From Ascaris suum (taxonomy: Eukaryota; Nematoda; Chromadorea; Rhabditida; Ascarididae): DNA of 64,000 nt. Made by a program: the position numbers and the translations under genes. Location: positions 12,685,866-12,749,865 of the forward strand of contig CM024170.1 in assembly GCA_013433145.1 (NCBI GenBank), given 5' to 3'. A model generated the notes under the pieces. That model was not told where the DNA came from. It saw only the letters and a program-made list of their open reading frames with translations, and made no database searches. Shown in pieces: positions 59,412 through 64,000 of the stretch (its first letter is position 1; every line of letters begins with the position of its first letter).

Positions 59412-62400
59412 ATGGCGGAAGAGACTACTAAAAAACTCTATAGCACTCGCTTGGTTACAGTCAACGAACCACCATCACAATATGTGAAATTGAATGTTGG
59501 TGGTGCGCTATATAGTACAACAATTTCAACGTTGATCAAGCATGACTCTATGCTTCAGGCGATGTTTTCTGGTCGAATGGAGGTAACTTCTTATTATAAG
59601 TAAATTGTGCATTTTCATAACTTCACTAACAAACTTTAACTTCAGAGCAATGTTGGGAAAAGTTTGTAATACAAGGCGAGAAGGGGGGGGGGGTGGGGAG
59701 AGGGTGGTGCGGGAAGGCTTAAAGTTTTGTAAGCGCTCACAGCGAGAATTGTCTAAGGTTTGATTCTCATCACCGCGAATAGGTGAATTAACGTAAGGGA
59801 CACTGCAGGAGAACTCTCATTTTTTGACATGGAACTGTATATGAAAAGGCCGTTCCCTAATTCATTCCTCCAGTTCTGCATTGCAAGTGAATATTCGGAA
59901 CGAACATCCGCAGGTGAAGCTTCTCCGAATTCAGGTCGCGCAACTACCGTAAAAAGTTAGTAATGAGGGAGGGTGAAGTTGGACTTATGTTATTCCTTTT
60001 TTCGTCTCGTCAGTTGGATAATTGGGTAGGCTAAGAGCGGCATGCTGAGTTTTGGTGTCGCCCCTGTCGTTCCTTGCCAATATCGTGGTTAGAATGGGAA
60101 AAGAGCTGTTTCCATACAAGCAGTTGCAGATTTTAGTTTAAATATATATACTCATTGGTCAGTATTAACTCATAAATACATTTATTATATATCTGTCCAA
60201 GTAGATAAGCTATCGTGCAATAAGGGCCTTAAAGCTGGCGGTGGTTGTTTGCCTACTAGATGGAGTAAGGACACCTCTCTTGGGTAGCTGCCGCTTTAAT
60301 GTGTTTCCGTTTACTGCACAAAGTTTCGGGCGTATGATCAGTGTTTATTAAATGATCTAGTACCGTATGACCTGAATAAAATATAGCAGTTTTGAATTTT
60401 TTGAGTATTTGAAAGGGTTTTTATTATTTAAGTTTTATCGACACCGAGAATATAACTAGAAGGGATCTTTTTTTTTCAAGTTTTTGATGGTATAGAGAAT
60501 GGCTCATTAAATATGACTTTTTTAGAGATGAAATTATTTCCTCTCATAATTTCGAGCTTTTTGTCCGGGACTTATAAAGCTTACTCGGAAGCTTTTAAAG
60601 CTTTTCTTGCCATTTACGTCCACTAACTATAAAGTTACCCGCTGTCGATAGAAAGGAGTAAAGTGGTTTAGTAATACCCGTCTATGACACCTCTTCCGTC
60701 GTGATCAATGACTGATTTTCTGCCATATCTTTGGTAATTTATTTGTTACAGGCATTCCCACCGCATATTTTCATGGACAGGGGTTAGCGCAGTGAGAAAT
60801 TTTGTGCGGCGGAATTGGGGAGGGGGTGTTGAAATTATGTATTGGCCATCGCAGGCCCTAAATAAACGTTACTGAAATTAAATTAGTGTTCCAAAAAAGG
60901 AGGAAATTGTTCAGTGGTTGTGTAATGAAACAGTTGGCTAATCATTAAGAGGCATTTTTCTCGAGAGCCTTTGTAAACTGTTTTGCTTTAGCTCTTAACT
61001 TCAGCAAGATTTTGAAACGTCGAGGGCGAAAAGGTGCTGATGGACACATGAGAAAATATGGATGTCGACAGACTTGGTGTCGTAAAACCCGCCTGTTTGC
61101 TTTGTGTCATTGCTTACTTTTATACAGTTCGGTCTTCACCAATTAATATAGGGCTTTATTAATAAATCTATAGTTGTAGAAGATAGGTTCCTTGTCATTT
61201 CGCAATGAAAAGTTTCGAGGGAATCAACCCAGATGCCGAAAGTTATTTTGCAGTCCACAATCAAGCGTAACGCTAATTTCATTGGCGCTTATTTTCTCTC
61301 AGTTGCGTTAATATTTATCATTATGAGTGGCGTCGAAATACAGGAGAATAAGTCATGTTTTATTATAATCTAATGAATTCCCTCTTCGTTTAAACAGGTC
61401 TTGAAAATGGCAGGCTGAAGGTTTTCTTAAATTGTAATTTTCAGTTGTTTCTTTATCGTTCTTAGAAAGAAAATAAAACTCAAATAAATCTTTAGGAAAA
61501 GAAGTTTCTGAGTGGCATGTAAATAAATTTGTTCTAACGTTTTAAAAAAAACCTGTCGTTATGTTTCTAATCTGGATAAGTGAATAGATATGAATGCGAT
61601 GCAAATGAAAGGTATGAAGAATATTATGTGTTCATTTATTAGAAGCTTTTTTTGCAGGTGTTAACAGATAGTGATGGATGGGTATTGATCGACCGTTGCG
61701 GAAAACACTTCGGAACGATTCTCAATTTTCTTCGTGATGGAAGTGTTCCGTTGCCTGATTGCCGCGTCGAGACTCTCGAGATTCTTGCCGAAGCGAAATA
61801 CTACTTAATTCAGGTTCAGTAGTTGCCTTCTTTGAGAGGGAACGAGGAAAGTTTACTTAAGGCAATAAAATCTCCCAAAAAATCATTTTAGTTGTTTGCT
61901 GGAATCCGTCCTGTTGTTAGATTGTGTGTAATGAGGGGCACATCATCGTTAAATTTACATCAATAAAATCACACTCAACGTTTCATAGCATCCAGAATGT
62001 TTAAATAACGAATCTGGAGAAGCCTAGCCAAAAATGCAGCGACAAGTGCTTCGTATTGGCGTCGGTGCATCCCCACTCGTAACGTTGATCACAGCGTGGA
62101 GTTGTAAGCCCAATAGCGTGTGAAAAATTGCTGCCATAGAATGATGCAAGTTCCCCTATCATATTCGACAAAAATGGACCTCATTATTGGAAGGACGGAA
62201 GTCATTTTCAATCTTATTTTGGGAGAAATTGAGGTGGAAGTAATTTTTAAAAGCTCAAGAGTTCCTTTATGAAAATTATTAGTAATAAACTGTTGATTTC
62301 GTTGGCACGTAGGTGGCTAATATGAATCGACCAGCAAGCAATACACGTGACTAAGCAGGGCTGTTTGGTGCCCACGACTTGATGCTTTCGAGAGTATCTA

Positions 62401-63857
62401 TAGCGGTGATGTTTTTTGCAATGGCTGTTGCTGGCAGAAGTGATACCCTCAGCAAACGCAGTTTGATGTTTTATTGGAATGGTAACCTTGAAAGGTACGT
62501 GGTGTACAGACCTCAGCACGATTGATATGGGTTTTATTGCAGCGCGCTAGTCTCTGTTGTATCTCGGAGTCAGATTCTTCCTGTGGAAATATATTGAGAG
62601 GTGTGGAAGTGAAGGCAGATGGATGTGTTATGAAGCCTAAGCCTTGTTTTATCGAAACCCAAGCGGAAATTTATTCAGGAATTAGTCCAGCAGTGTCAAG
62701 ATTGGCTAAGCATTATGAAGAAAGAAGATGTGGAACCGGTCGGTCTTTGCAAGGTACCAATCATCTGTACAAAGAAGGACTGTGACCGTATTGTTGGCAG
62801 CACAACAAAGGTCAAACTACTCGTTTATACTTGTTGATTTTGTTGCACTATCACATTTATTGCAGTAGTGGAAGGAGGTTTTTTTTCCGCAAGGATTCTC
62901 AAGTAAGAGGAAGGTCTGAACGGAGAGAGGAATAGAATTTTAAGCAGTAAAGAAGAAAGCTAAATTTTCTTTGTATCATTCGGCATATATGTGTAGTAAA
63001 AGTATAAGTAGTGCCTTTTTATAGCTTTTTATGAAATGAGCTTGAAAGGTTTATAGGCAGGTGATTTTTTGGAAGATATTATCACTAAGGAAATTTATTC
63101 CTATTATCATTCGTAGATAAAGTGTTTGTCGTTCATAGACTTTGAGGTAAATATTGAAAGATAACTCATCGAATTACTTGATTCGTGATTCGCTTGAAAA
63201 AAAAAGGAAAATAATCTATGGTCTTTGAGAGAGTTTAAGGAAAAAATTTACAAGTCTAAGAGGTTTATTGCAAATTCGCACTGTTTCATTTGTAAAAAAG
63301 TTGGAAATTTAATTATTGAAAATTTTTTTATTTCTATTGATACTTGATTGTCATAGTAAAATTGCAGAAATTAACTTGATTCTATGAATCAGTGACCAGC
63401 GACCACTGGTCAGTGGTCGCTGGTCAGAGAACTCTTTTTGTTTTCCATCAGATTATCGAATTTTTCAAAGTGGAATCTGTTTCCTTCGATGCCATTGGAA
63501 ATTATCATTCTATCTGCTATCTGAATTTCCTCCCACAAGTTTTAAATATATTGGGATATCTTGAGTCGTGTTCCCGGATCTCATTTCTTCTCTTGCACGG
63601 ATCTCATGAGCCGATTTTTAATTAATCAATTAATTTTTTTTTTGGTTATTTTCCTCATCGTTTTGTTACCTACCTATCTGTTTATCGCATAACCCTTTGT
63701 AATCGAAAAGATTTTCAGCCGGTGATAAAATTGCTTCTGAATCGGCATAACAATAAATATTCCTATACTTCGCAATCGGATGATAATCTTATGAAAAACT
63801 TGGAATTATTCGATCGTTTAGTGCTGCGATTTACGGATCGTGTGCTTTTCGTTAAAG
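59412..63857 (+). CDS. BACURD-type BTB adaptor for CUL3 (KCTD10/KCTD13/TNFAIP1 family), 3' end outside window
   Basis: BACURD proteins recruit RhoA and other substrates to the CUL3-RBX1 ubiquitin ligase. Exon 1 59412-59582 (ATG at 59412), exon 2 61658-61813, exon 3 62679-62810, exon 4 63719-63857 (ends phase 1). Frame is continuous over 199 codons. The T1-type BTB domain starts [18 protein letters not shown] (about residue 25) and continues [36 protein letters not shown] and [11 protein letters not shown]. After it come [11 protein letters not shown] and [20 protein letters not shown], then [17 protein letters not shown], the family-specific C-terminal region. The next conserved block (GDEICCWSFYG in relatives) is not in the remaining 140 bases, so at least one exon is missing. 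Human relatives have about 315-330 residues. Confidence 0.95.
59683..59693. repeat. Poly-G run in intron 1 of the BACURD gene
   Basis: Homopolymer G in a G-rich purine stretch that continues to about 59716. Confidence 0.9.
63393..63426. repeat. Perfect 16-bp inverted repeat, 2-nt centre
   Basis: TGACCAGCGACCACTG, GT, CAGTGGTCGCTGGTCA; a perfect 34-nt palindromic arrangement in intron 3 of the BACURD gene, GC-rich in an AT-rich intron. Confidence 0.95.
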
Positions 63858-64000
63858 GTTGCTTATAGATATTTGATTTATTTCTGAGGAAACAGCAAAT
63901 TTTGTAGAGTGCTCATCACATAAGTCGATTTTGGAATTACGGCGCTTCGATATGGCAAAATGGTCTTTGATCTTTTGTATCTTCGAAGATTCCACGCCTC

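Noticed and set aside
62247..62519. 90-codon minus-strand frame in BACURD intron 2
   Set aside because: No splice context, no domain, antisense within an intron; length compatible with chance.

Overview
The window is eukaryotic nuclear DNA, almost certainly from a nematode. It is AT-rich, its genes are cut into small exons by long introns, and splice acceptors are of the TTTCAG / TTTGCAG / TTTTAG type. Reading frame is kept across every reconstructed junction of the main genes unless I say otherwise. The clade cannot be fixed from sequence alone. A 100-base run of N at 17406-17505 is an assembly gap.

Layout. (1) 64-2390, minus: first three coding exons of the NatB auxiliary subunit NAA25. 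(2) 7215-~17405, minus: a SETDB1/MET-2-type H3K9 methyltransferase with MBD, pre-SET, split SET and post-SET; its 5' part runs into the gap. (3) 21115-23011, plus: two or three exons resembling a sterol-carrier-protein-2 (SCP2) domain. (4) 27090-35492 (perhaps to 37896), plus: a SAP30-like subunit of the SIN3-HDAC complex with a long charged linker; its introns carry relics of a LINE and of a mariner element. (5) 38527-40849, minus: an unidentified small gene, a GC-rich exon-like block, and a 22-nt sequence very close to the nematode SL1 leader. (6) 45166-52208 (alternative end 52995), plus: an organic-solute-transporter-alpha-like membrane protein. (7) 53824-55086, minus: an unidentified 145-residue, four-helix membrane protein. 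(8) 57.0-57.3 kb: another LINE relic. (9) 59412-63857 and beyond, plus: a BACURD-type BTB adaptor for CUL3, cut by the window end.

How they relate. These are independent housekeeping, chromatin and membrane genes, not an operon. SETDB1 (H3K9 methylation) and SAP30 (histone deacetylation through SIN3) both act in repressive chromatin, but their proximity may be chance. I see no CRISPR array, tRNA, rRNA or bacterial-type cluster. The least explained items are the SL1-like sequence, the four-helix protein, the minus-strand 123-codon gene with an open frame past its stop, and several strong inverted repeats.
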